19,987 nt of DNA from an uncultured Altererythrobacter sp. (GTDB taxonomy: Bacteria; Pseudomonadota; Alphaproteobacteria; Sphingomonadales; Sphingomonadaceae), in NCBI GenBank assembly GCA_946886565.1, contig CAMPIX010000031.1:1-19987 (forward strand), read 5' to 3'. Made by a program: the position numbers and the translations under genes. Shown one piece after another: positions 12,215-19,124 of the stretch. Within the stretch, counting starts at the first letter, position 1. Every line of letters begins with the position of its first letter. The notes beneath the pieces are model-generated. The model had not been told where the DNA came from. It saw only the letters and a list, made by a program, of their open reading frames with translations, and searched no databases.

Positions 12215-13378
12215 GTGGCCTGGATCAAGGTGAGCGACACCGCGGCGATGTACCCCGCGCTGCTCGCGGTGGCCGAGCACGACGACGCGGACGAGCGGTC
12301 CGTCGACGAGGTGTTCGGGTGGTGGTGCCGCCTGGCGATCCTCTCCGCGCAGCACTGGACGGACTACGTCGTCACGTTCGCCGTCGTGCTGCAGGTCTCC
12401 GGCACCCGGGCGAGGGCGGACCGGCTCATCGCCATGGCGGAGTTCGCCGGTCTGCTCTCCCCCGTGGAGCTCGACGGGCGGCGAGCGGTGAAGCTGCTCG
12501 ACGACCCCGAGTTCGTCCACCTCAAGACCGCCGAGGAGAAAGCCTGGGAGGACCAGCGCAAGGCCGACAACGGCAACCCGGCGATCACCGTGCTCGTCCG
12601 GTGGCGCGACGGCGACGCGTGCCGCTACTGCGGCAAGGTCGTCCGGTTCACCGCCCGCCGCGGCAAGCTCGCCGGGACCTACGATCACCGCCCGCCCGGC
12701 CAGCCGGCCGACGCCGAGACGTCGGTCGTCGCGTGCGCGGAGTGCAACGCTCGCCGCGGCAACGCGCCCTTGGAGGTCGCCGACGCGTCCCTCCCGCTCC
12801 TGCCCGTCCCGGAGCACCCGTACTACCACCGCACGACCCGCAAGTGGTTCGCCGCCTACTCCGCCCTGCTGACCGAGCACGGTCTGACCCCACCCCCGAT
12901 CCAGCCTGAGGAGATTAAGGACCTTCGCGTCGGCACCCAGCTGCAGCGCCCGGACACCGCACCCGCCATGGACGTGCGACCCGGAGCAGCGCAGGCCGCG
13001 GACACCGCACCCCAGCGTGTGCGACCCGCGGCGTCCGCGGACACCGCACCCGAGCGTGCGCGACCCGCCCCGGACACCGCACCGCACCGAGTGCGACCCG
13101 CCGTCGACGACGAGCAGCGCCCCGCCGGCCAGCGCCCCCGAGGCCGCCGCCGGAGCCCCGAGGAGCGCGCACCGGCAGATCCGGTTAGGTCCGGACAGAT
13201 CCGAGGTCTCCAGAAGTCAGAAACCCCGGGACGGGACGGGACGGGTCGGGACGGGCCTGGTCTGGCAGGGAAGGGCCGGGCAGGGTCGGCCGCCGCGCCG
13301 CCAGGCGCACGGTCCTCGTCATCTCGTCAGCGTCGTCGTCGTGGTCGTCGTGGCCGCGGTCCCGGAGGAGAGTCATGA
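12215..13378 (+). CDS. Replisome-organizer-like protein with HNH nuclease domain
   Basis: A 387-aa protein with GGAGAGGA at 12197-12204 and GTG start. Residues 1-120 (AWIKVSDTAAMYPALLAVAE, VFGWWCRLAILSAQHWTDY, ADRLIAMAEFAGLLSPVEL) follow the pattern of winged-helix phage replication initiators, which begin with W-x-K/R-V and a GLW-like helix. Residues 136-183 form an HNH domain: C136-x2-C139, D157-H158, C174-x2-C177-N178, then RRGN. The rest is disordered, with a DTAP-x-RP unit repeated four times (about 246-295) and a Gly/Arg/Ser-rich tail. It stands where phage replication genes usually lie. Origin binding with a nuclease activity is a plausible but unproven role; an independent HNH insertion into an initiator gene is the alternative. 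Confidence 0.7.
   Translation: MAWIKVSDTAAMYPALLAVAEHDDADERSVDEVFGWWCRLAILSAQHWTDYVVTFAVVLQVSGTRARADRLIAMAEFAGLLSPVELDGRRAVKLLDDPEFVHLKTAEEKAWEDQRKADNGNPAITVLVRWRDGDACRYCGKVVRFTARRGKLAGTYDHRPPGQPADAETSVVACAECNARRGNAPLEVADASLPLLPVPEHPYYHRTTRKWFAAYSALLTEHGLTPPPIQPEEIKDLRVGTQLQRPDTAPAMDVRPGAAQAADTAPQRVRPAASADTAPERARPAPDTAPHRVRPAVDDEQRPAGQRPRGRRRSPEERAPADPVRSGQIRGLQKSETPGRDGTGRDGPGLAGKGRAGSAAAPPGARSSSSRQRRRRGRRGRGPGGES
12951..13083 (+). repeat. Four direct 13-bp repeats inside the replication-type gene
   Basis: CGGACACCGCACC occurs exactly at 12951-12963, 12999-13011, 13038-13050 and 13071-13083. A second element, GTGCGACCC, alternates with it at 12974-12982, 13019-13027 and 13091-13099, with a near copy at about 13057-13066. 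Spacings are 48, 39 and 33 bases, all multiples of three, so the repeats also encode the DTAP-x-RP units. They may be iterons of a replication origin lying in the initiator gene, as in lambda O, or simply a repetitive protein linker. Confidence 0.8.
13228..13287 (+). repeat. G-run tract with quadruplex potential
   Basis: Six GGG runs separated by two bases (AC or TC) lie at 13228-13253, followed after a short gap by four more at 13268-13285. The tract sits near the 3' end of the replication-type gene and encodes its Gly/Arg/Asp tail. Both DNA and mRNA could fold into a G-quadruplex. Confidence 0.65.
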
Positions 13379-14265
13379 CCAGCACCACCCGCCCGACCTG
13401 CTACCTGCCCTGGTGCCGTGAGACCGTCCCCCCGGGGATGCTGGTCTGCGGCCAGTGCACCGACGCCCTCGCGCTGCGGCTGCTCATGCTCCCGACGCTG
13501 GCCCTCGCGCTGGAGGAGGCGCACCGCAAGGCGCTGCGATTCTCCGTCGGCCGGCCGGGCCGGTTGCACGGTCGTCCGGGTGAGGACTTCGAGGAGGAGT
13601 CGCCGGTCCCGTTCAACCCCCGCGCGTCGGAGGTGCTCGAGCAGCTCGTCACGGCGCTGGCCCAGTGGGCGGACCTCATCGCGGCCGAGCGTGGCCTGTT
13701 CCGGCCGAGTAACACCGCGGCCGCGCTGGGCCCGTGGCTGGCCCGGCAGGTGTCGTGGCTCCGCTCGTGGCCGCGCGGCCCGGAGGCGGTGGAGCTCATG
13801 ACCGCGGCGATCGGTGCGGCCGAGCGGATCGTCGATCGTCCCCCGGACCTGCGGTACGCCGGCCCCTGCGGCACGACGGTCACCGACGACGACGGCCTCG
13901 CCACCGAGTGCGTGGAGGACGTCTACGCCCAGCCCGGTCAGCCGGTCGGCGTCTGCCGTGGCTGCGGTGCGCGGTGGCCGATGGCCGAGCGCCGGTCGTG
14001 GCTGCTGTCGCAGGTGGAGGACATGCTCCTGCCGGCGACCGAGCTCGCGCGCGCGATCGACGGCCTGGGCGTCTACGTCACCCCGTCGATGATCCGCAAC
14101 TGGCAGGCCCGCGGGCACCTGGTGCAGCACGGCTCCTGCTACGCCACGATCCAGGACGGCCGGCGCCGGGAGGTCCCGCTGTACCGGGTCGGTGACGTGC
14201 TCGACAAGGTGAACGCCGACCGGATCCGCCGCGAGGCGAAGGGCCAGCAGCGTGCCGGCGCCTGA
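13375..14265 (+). CDS. Zinc-ribbon and helix-turn-helix DNA-binding protein
   Basis: A 296-aa protein starting at ATG 13375 (ATGA overlap) with GGAGGAG a few bases upstream. It begins with a Cys pair set (CYLPWCRETVPP, LVCGQC), then a long helical middle (residues 30-150) containing RHKxL-like helices and LVTALAQWADLIAAERGL. Residues of about 160-205 contain another Cys set (GPCGTTV, VCRGCGARWPM). The C-terminus (ATELARAIDGLGVYVTPSMI, RNWQARGHLVQHG, VPLYRVGDVLDKV) reads as a MerR-like helix-turn-helix. Proteins with this layout are frequent beside the replication genes of actinobacteriophages and are usually called HTH DNA-binding proteins. A role in early-to-late control or replication is inferred from position. 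Confidence 0.75.
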   Translation: MTSTTRPTCYLPWCRETVPPGMLVCGQCTDALALRLLMLPTLALALEEAHRKALRFSVGRPGRLHGRPGEDFEEESPVPFNPRASEVLEQLVTALAQWADLIAAERGLFRPSNTAAALGPWLARQVSWLRSWPRGPEAVELMTAAIGAAERIVDRPPDLRYAGPCGTTVTDDDGLATECVEDVYAQPGQPVGVCRGCGARWPMAERRSWLLSQVEDMLLPATELARAIDGLGVYVTPSMIRNWQARGHLVQHGSCYATIQDGRRREVPLYRVGDVLDKVNADRIRREAKGQQRAGA

Positions 14266-14380
14266 GCCGCGCCAGGGGCACGGCCGCACCCCGTGGCACT
14301 GCCGCTGCCACGAGGCCGCGCACCCAGTGCCGTCGCTGGCGGCAGACTGCGAGGACCGGACCGAGAGGACGACGTCATGA
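14252..14380 (+). CDS. Small Cys/His protein (42 aa)
   Basis: GTG 14252 lies inside the end of the HTH gene (14-base overlap) and the stop overlaps the next ATG (ATGA at 14377-14380). The centre TPWHCRCHEAAHPV with Cys-x-Cys-His and a later Cys could bind a metal. The overlap with a coupled downstream gene supports translation; size and lack of a ribosome site lower confidence. Confidence 0.45.
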   Translation: MPAPEPRQGHGRTPWHCRCHEAAHPVPSLAADCEDRTERTTS

Positions 14381-14703
14381 GCCCGCTCCTGCCGCCGCTC
14401 CCCGATCCCGACCGCCACGAGTGCCCGTTGCCTCTCGTGCTGCGCACCTACCGGATCATGGCTGACGCCGACGACGACGCAGTCGAGTGGAGCAGGCGGA
14501 CCCCGCCGGACGACGGGTCGAGCTGGGACTGCCCAGAGTGCGGCCGGGTGTGGGTCAGCCGCCTAGTAGAGGGGCGAGGCCAGCGACGGTACGGCGAGGG
14601 CTACTCCCCCTCCTACCTCGAGTGGCAGCGCGCCAACCTGTGGCAGGCGCACCGGCACCGTTCTCGGGCGCGTAGCTCTGCTCCACAGGACCGGCGTCCC
14701 TAG
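14377..14703 (+). CDS. Small CPECG-containing protein (108 aa)
   Basis: ATG 14377 in an ATGA overlap. The protein has an acidic N-terminal half (MADADDDAVEWSRRTPPDDG), a single WDCPECGRVWVSRLV zinc-ribbon-like half near residue 51, a further Cys at residue 16, and a basic His/Arg-rich tail (WQAHRHRSRARSS). Half-ribbon proteins of this type are common in actinophages and have no assigned role. It closes the early operon; the next gene is separated by about 300 bases. Confidence 0.6.
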   Translation: MSPLLPPLPDPDRHECPLPLVLRTYRIMADADDDAVEWSRRTPPDDGSSWDCPECGRVWVSRLVEGRGQRRYGEGYSPSYLEWQRANLWQAHRHRSRARSSAPQDRRP

Positions 14704-15009
14704 CCCTGCGGGGTCCCGGATGCTATCTTCCCTACAGTCGGCCAGCAGTAGGTGAGAGAAATCCACCTCGCTGGCCGTTGTGCTGCCCGGGCTGGTTGGG
14801 GAGAGGCCGCCCGGGTCGCAGGCCGTCCCGCGATGACGCGGGTGCTGGGGTCCGGCGGCTCAGTCCTTCGAGCGTCGAACCGTCGCGCGGCCCGACGGCG
14901 CCGGCCCCCCGACTGTCCGTCCCCGTCGTCGTCCTGGACCGCCCGCGCATCCGTGCCGATCCGATCGGCCAGACGGGGCGACGCTCTCCGACGGCGACGG
15001 GAGACCAGC
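14704..15009 (+). other. 306-base gap with structured leader
   Basis: I see no convincing gene. The stretch has an extended -10 near its start and two perfect stem-loops: CCCGCG-ATGA-CGCGGG (14827-14842) and CCGTCG-N7-CGACGG (14880-14898). A frame from GTG 14752 runs in phase into the HNH gene, but it is rich in Arg and Ser in the manner of a shadow. The gap may be a late leader or regulatory RNA, or contain packaging signals. Confidence 0.5.
14721..14729 (+). promoter_or_regulatory. Extended -10 late promoter candidate
   Basis: TGCTATCTT gives TG-n-TATCTT, an extended -10 with four matches to TATAAT, placed directly after the last early gene. There is no good -35, which extended -10 promoters do not need. 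Transcription would start at about 14736 and run through the leader into HNH, terminase, portal and protease. Confidence 0.45.
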
Positions 15010-15318
15010 GTGCCGTGCATGGGATGCGGCCGGCCCGGGGTGCGCCGCCGGTGCAGCTCGTGCCAGGGCCGGACCGACCGGGCCCGCGGTACCACCGCGG
15101 AGCGAGGCTACGGCGCAGCGCACCAGCGTGAGCGCGCCGAGTGGCAGCGCCGCATCGACGCCGGCGAAGAGGTCATCTGCTGGCGGTGCGGAAACCAAGT
15201 CCTTCCCAAAACGGAATGGGACCTTGGGCATTCTGACGACCGCCTTTCGACCAACGGTCCCGAGCATTCCCGAGAATGCAACCGGTCAGCCGCCGGTCGC
15301 GCCGCACATGGCCGGTGA
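15010..15318 (+). CDS. HNH endonuclease next to terminase
   Basis: A 102-aa HNH protein. Start GTG 15010 gives VPCMGCGRPGVRRRCSSCQG, the usual zinc-binding N-terminus, with GGGAGA upstream. The family pattern RARGTTAERGYGAAHQRERA follows, then CWRCG and the nuclease core WDLGHSDD (about residues 72-79), GPEHSRECNRSAAG (about 84-97), giving the His, Asn and His-type metal site. HNH proteins next to the terminase are known to be required for DNA cutting at cos in several phages. From about 15185 to 15290 codons become AT-richer (AAA, ACG, GAA, CTT, CAT, TCT), unlike the neighbours, pointing to recent transfer. An in-frame extension up to 14752 is rejected. Confidence 0.8.
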   Translation: MPCMGCGRPGVRRRCSSCQGRTDRARGTTAERGYGAAHQRERAEWQRRIDAGEEVICWRCGNQVLPKTEWDLGHSDDRLSTNGPEHSRECNRSAAGRAAHGR

Positions 15319-15489
15319 CCTGCGCCGACGCGCCTCCCGAACGGCGCCCGACCCACCCCGGGGGGCGGGTCGAAAGTCCAAGGGTGATAAGACCCCATGA
15401 CCCGCGCCCAGGCTTCCGCGCACACGCTCAGAATCTCGACCAGATCACCATTGTGAGGTCACCAAGCGTTTTCGAGGGGGGCGCCGATC
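15319..15489 (+). other. 171-base gap between HNH and small terminase with long dyad
   Basis: No gene is seen. It contains a near-perfect 24-base dyad at 15349-15372 (CGACCC ... GGGTCG around a CCCC/GGGG centre), a short G/C hairpin around 15382-15396, an AT-richer stretch at about 15425-15475, and GAGGGGGG (15474-15481) as ribosome site for the terminase. There is no T-run after the dyad, so it is not a classical terminator. This is the usual place of cos or pac. Confidence 0.5.
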
Positions 15490-16143
15490 ATGGGCCGTCC
15501 CCCCAAGCCGCTCGAGCAGCGTGAGCGGCACGGCCGCGCGCCGGGTCGGGACTCCGGTGGCCGGCCGCTGCCCGAGGTCGTCGTCGAGCTGCCCCAGGCC
15601 GCCGGCGTCCCGGACGCCCCGGCGAGCCTGCGGACCGCCGAGCGGGCCGAGGAGTGCCCGTTCCTCACCGACGACGACGCTGACGGCGACGAGGCGGCCC
15701 GGTGCGGGCTGTGCGAGCAGGAGCTCGCGCTCGCGGCGTGGCGGTCGCTGTGGACGAACGGTCACTCGTGGCTGTCGCTGCAGCGCGACGGGCGGATCCT
15801 CGAGCGGCTGTGCCGGGCGTATGACGAGGAGGCGCACCTGCAGCGGGCGCTGCACGAAGACGGCCCGTGGGTCTCCGGGCAGCGCGGCGGCCTGGTCGCC
15901 CACCCCGCGGTGACGATGATCCGCGTGCTGCAGGACCGGATCACGAAGTGGGAGGGGCTCTGTGGCTTCAACCCCTCCGACGGCGGTCGCCTCGGCGTCA
16001 AGGTCGGGAAGGTCGGGGAGAAGTCCACGCTCGAGCAGCTCCTCGAGCGCCGCGCGTCCGGGCGGCGCTCGCCGGGGCAGAGTGCCGGCGCGCGCCGGGC
16101 GAAGCGTCCTACCGCCACGAAGCGGGCTGCCGCGGGCGACTGA
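15490..16143 (+). CDS. terS: Terminase small subunit, P27 family
   Basis: A 217-aa protein that should recognise the packaging site and recruit the large subunit. The start MGRPPKPLEQRERHGRAPGR is the hallmark of the P27 family (GRPxKP followed by a Gly-rich turn). A negatively charged middle has two CxxC-like Cys (ARCGLCEQE), and the conserved C-terminal helices HPAVTMIRVLQDRITKWEGL followed by GFNPSDGGRLGV are typical. The tail is basic (RRSPGQSAGARRAKRPTATK). ATG 15490 has GAGGGGGG eight bases upstream. The gene directly precedes the large terminase. Confidence 0.85.
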   Translation: MGRPPKPLEQRERHGRAPGRDSGGRPLPEVVVELPQAAGVPDAPASLRTAERAEECPFLTDDDADGDEAARCGLCEQELALAAWRSLWTNGHSWLSLQRDGRILERLCRAYDEEAHLQRALHEDGPWVSGQRGGLVAHPAVTMIRVLQDRITKWEGLCGFNPSDGGRLGVKVGKVGEKSTLEQLLERRASGRRSPGQSAGARRAKRPTATKRAAAGD

Positions 16144-16156
16144 CATCGGCGGCGGC

Positions 16157-17701
16157 GTGCTGCTGCCGCGCTGGTCACCGCCTCGCTTCCCCGAGGTCCT
16201 GCCCCGTGGGCCGGACCTGTGGGACCCGGACAAGACGCGGTGGAACGACGCGAACACCGACGGCCTGTTCGCGTGCGACCTCATCGAGTCCTACCTGCGG
16301 CTGACGAAGGGCACCCAGCGGGGCGAGGTCGTCCAGCTGCGCATGTGGCAGGGCGACCTCATTTGTGACGTCCTCCGCACCGACACCACCGGGCTGCGCG
16401 TCTACTGGACCTACCTGGTGCTCCTGCCGCGCAAGAACAGCAAGAGCCTCCTGGGCGCCGGCCTGGCGCTGGACGGCCTGCTCGACGAGCCCGGCGCGGA
16501 GGTCTACTCCTGTGCCGCGGACCGGGACCAGGCGAAGCTCATCTTCAAGGAGGTCAAGGCCTCGATCGAGATGAGCCCGGACCTGGACGCGTCCCAGGGC
16601 GGGATCTTCAAGGTCTACCGCGACGCGATCGAGTACCCCGCGATGGGCTCGGTCTACAAGGCGCTGTCGGCCGAGGCGTTCACGAAGGAGGGTCTCAACC
16701 CCTCCCGGGTCCTGTTCGACGAGCTCCACGCCCAGCCCAACTGGGAGCTGTGGAACGTCATGAACCAGGGCTCGGACACCCGCGAGCAGCCCCTCGTCGT
16801 GGGGATCTCCACCTTCGGGGTGATGACGGACTCCACCGGCCAGACGTCGGTGTGCAAGGCCCAGCACGAGTACTTCGTGAAGGTCCGCTCCGGGGAGATC
16901 ACCGACCCCCGGTTCGGCGGCCGCGTGTACGCCGCGCAGCTGACCGAGTCCGACGACTACCTCGACGAGCGCACCTGGTTCGACCCGAACCCGGCCCTGG
17001 GGGACTTCCTCCACCTGGACAAGATGGCCGCGGTCTCGCGCAAGATGCAGGCGCCGGACTTCAAGACCAAGCGTCTGAACATCTGGGTCACGTCCTCCAA
17101 CCCGTGGCTGCCGGACGGCGCCTGGGACGCGTGCAAGGACGAGAGCCGGCCCCTGGAGGAGGGCACCCCTGTGGTGCTCGCGTTCGACGGCTCTCGGTCC
17201 AACGACGCGACGGCGCTGCTGGCGGTCAGCATCGAGGCCCGGCCCCGGCTGGAGGTCGTGGGCCTGTGGGAAAAGCCGGACGACGGGTCCCCGTGGCGGG
17301 TGCCCCGCGCGGAGGTCAAGGACGCCGTGCGGCGAGCCTGCAAGCGGTTCAAGGTCTCCGAGATCGCCTGGGACGAGTTCCTGTGGCAGGACGCCGCTGA
17401 GGAGCTGCTCGAGGAGCACATCCCCGTCGAGTACTTCCCCCAGACCCCGGAGCGCATGCGGCCGGCGACGCAGCGGTTCTACGAACGCGTCATCGACCGG
17501 GAGCTCACCCACGACGGCGACCCACGCCTGACCCGGCACATCGGGAACACCGTCCTGAAGACCACCTACCGCGGCTCGCAGATCGCGAAGGACAAGCCGG
17601 ACTCCCCCCGCAAGATCGACCTCGCCGTGTGCGCGGTCATGGGCGTCGCCCGGGCGGAGTGGTGGCACTCCAACGGCAACAGCGGACCGAACATCTGGTG
17701 A
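16157..17701 (+). CDS. terL: Terminase large subunit
   Basis: The packaging motor and nuclease, 514 aa with GTG 16157 as start; an in-frame GTG at 16082 would add 25 residues and overlap terS. The ATPase part has a Walker A variant RKNSKS (residues 92-97) and Walker B VLFDE (D188, E189). The C-terminal RNase H-like nuclease has its three acidic residues: D344 in LAFDGSRSNDATALL, D406 in IAWDEFLWQD, and D488 in PRKIDLAVCAVMG. Length fits the HK97-like large terminase family. It moves DNA into the prohead through the portal and cuts it at the packaging site. Confidence 0.93.
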   Translation: MLLPRWSPPRFPEVLPRGPDLWDPDKTRWNDANTDGLFACDLIESYLRLTKGTQRGEVVQLRMWQGDLICDVLRTDTTGLRVYWTYLVLLPRKNSKSLLGAGLALDGLLDEPGAEVYSCAADRDQAKLIFKEVKASIEMSPDLDASQGGIFKVYRDAIEYPAMGSVYKALSAEAFTKEGLNPSRVLFDELHAQPNWELWNVMNQGSDTREQPLVVGISTFGVMTDSTGQTSVCKAQHEYFVKVRSGEITDPRFGGRVYAAQLTESDDYLDERTWFDPNPALGDFLHLDKMAAVSRKMQAPDFKTKRLNIWVTSSNPWLPDGAWDACKDESRPLEEGTPVVLAFDGSRSNDATALLAVSIEARPRLEVVGLWEKPDDGSPWRVPRAEVKDAVRRACKRFKVSEIAWDEFLWQDAAEELLEEHIPVEYFPQTPERMRPATQRFYERVIDRELTHDGDPRLTRHIGNTVLKTTYRGSQIAKDKPDSPRKIDLAVCAVMGVARAEWWHSNGNSGPNIW

Positions 17702-17712
17702 GGAGGCACGCG

Positions 17713-17895
17713 GTGCTCGCAGTCGTCCTCTTCGTCACCGGCCTGGTGGCCGTCGTCGTCGCCGTCGCGGCGCTCGCGGGCCTGTGGTGGGGCCTGCTGC
17801 TGGCGGGGCTCCTGCTGGCCGTCCTGGGCGTCCTGACGGAGGTCGAGGCCCGCCGTGAGGCGGCAGCCCGGCTGGCCCGGGAGCGTCGCTCGTGA
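17713..17895 (+). CDS. Small membrane protein between terminase and portal (60 aa)
   Basis: The start is GTG 17713, because GAGGAGG ends six bases upstream; a GTG at 17698 overlapping the terminase stop lacks a ribosome site. The protein is almost wholly hydrophobic: LAVVLFVTGLVAVVVAVAAL and LWWGLLLAGLLLAVLGVL, i.e. two membrane segments, then a charged tail EVEARREAAARLARERRS. Two-TM proteins at this place occur in several actinophages, unlike most phage genomes where portal directly follows the terminase. Function unknown; the two-segment design also fits a holin, but the location does not. Confidence 0.7.
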   Translation: MLAVVLFVTGLVAVVVAVAALAGLWWGLLLAGLLLAVLGVLTEVEARREAAARLARERRS

Positions 17896-19124
17896 GGGCG
17901 CTGTCGGCCCTGTCCGGGCTCGTCTCGCGCAACCTGGAGAGCCCGTCGACGCCGCTGACGTCCGGGCGGCTGCTGTCGCAGCTGGAGTCCCCGGACGAGC
18001 TGTGGTCCAACGGGACGGTCGGGGACCCGCTGCAGATCGGCGCGGTCCTGCGGTGCGTCCAGGTGCTCGCCTCCGGGGTCGCTGGGTGCCCGCTGCGGGT
18101 GCACGACCGGGAGACGATGAACCCGGTCACCATCCCCGTGCTGGTCGCCGAGCGGGCCGGGCAGACGCCCTTCGAGCTGTGGGAGACGACCGTCGCCCAC
18201 CTGGCCCTGTGGGGCAACGCATACCTGCGCAAGGTCCGCGCTCGCGACGGCCGGATCGTCGAGCTCGTCCCGATCCACCCGTCCCGCGTGGTCGTCGACG
18301 TCGACGTCGACGCCGGCCTGGCCATCGGGATGCCCTACGCGAAGAAGTTCACCGTCGACGGCAAGCTGCCGCTGACCGAGCGCGACATCCTGCACATCCC
18401 GAACTTCAGCACCGACGGGATCATGGGCGTCTCCGTCATCGGCCGGATGCGCCGCATGTTCGGCCTGGCGACCAACGCCGAGCAGCTCGCCGAGCGGATG
18501 TACGAGCGCGGCATGCTGCAGTCGGGGTTCCTGTCCACCGACAAGGAGCTCAACGAGGAGCGGTCCAACATCCTCAAGGACCGGTGGCGCGCGAAGCTCG
18601 CCGGCCTGGACAACGCCTACGAGATCGCCGTGCTGGACAACGGCACGAAGTTCCACCAGCTGTCGATGAGCCCGGCCGACGCTCAGTTCCTGGAGACCCG
18701 CAAGTTCCAGACCACCGAGATCGCCCGCCTGTTCGGCCTGCCCGGCTGGATCATCAACGACCAGGAGAAGTCGACCTCCTGGGGCACGGGCATGGAGCAG
18801 CAGTTCGTCGCGCTGGTGGTCATCACCCTCAAGCCGTACTTCCAGCGCATCGAGCAGCGCGTGACCCGCGAGATCGCCGACCCCCGCGCCGAGAAGGCCG
18901 AGTTCAAGGTCGAGGGGCTCCTGCGCGGGGACTCCAAGGCCCGCGCCGCGTTCTACGCCTCCGGCATCACCCACGGGTGGCTGGTCCCCAACGACGTGCG
19001 CCCGCTCGAGGACATGAAGCCCGTGCCGTGGGGCGACGAGCCCTACCGCCCACACACGCAGTCGGCCACCGCCACGGACGACACCACGTCAGGAGACGAC
19101 GATGACGACGACGCTGACGCGTAG
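17892..19124 (+). CDS. Portal protein, HK97 type
   Basis: A 410-aa portal that forms the dodecameric vertex ring through which DNA enters the capsid. GTG 17892 overlaps the stop of the gene before it. Recognisable parts are AVLRCVQVLASGVAGCPLRV near the N-terminus, LWGNAYLRKVRARDGRI, VELVPIHPSRV, DILHIPNFSTDGIMGVSVIG, and the portal signature QFLETRKFQTTEIARLFGLP followed by GWIINDQEKSTSWGTGMEQQ. The C-terminal tail is short and ends with a run of Asp (SGDDDDDDADA). That tail is written in the same bases as the start of the protease (19102-19124 overlap). Confidence 0.93.
   Translation: MRALSALSGLVSRNLESPSTPLTSGRLLSQLESPDELWSNGTVGDPLQIGAVLRCVQVLASGVAGCPLRVHDRETMNPVTIPVLVAERAGQTPFELWETTVAHLALWGNAYLRKVRARDGRIVELVPIHPSRVVVDVDVDAGLAIGMPYAKKFTVDGKLPLTERDILHIPNFSTDGIMGVSVIGRMRRMFGLATNAEQLAERMYERGMLQSGFLSTDKELNEERSNILKDRWRAKLAGLDNAYEIAVLDNGTKFHQLSMSPADAQFLETRKFQTTEIARLFGLPGWIINDQEKSTSWGTGMEQQFVALVVITLKPYFQRIEQRVTREIADPRAEKAEFKVEGLLRGDSKARAAFYASGITHGWLVPNDVRPLEDMKPVPWGDEPYRPHTQSATATDDTTSGDDDDDDADA

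Noticed and set aside
12951..13083. CRISPR array
   Set aside because: Repeats are 13 bp, lie in frame within a coding sequence, and have irregular spacing of 33-48; no cas genes are present.
14752..15009. N-terminal extension of the HNH protein from GTG 14752
   Set aside because: The added 86 residues are Arg/Ser-rich with poor codon pattern, and the known HNH pattern begins at 15010 with its own ribosome site.
15349..15372. Rho-independent terminator
   Set aside because: The stem is good, but no T-run follows and the downstream terminase must be transcribed.
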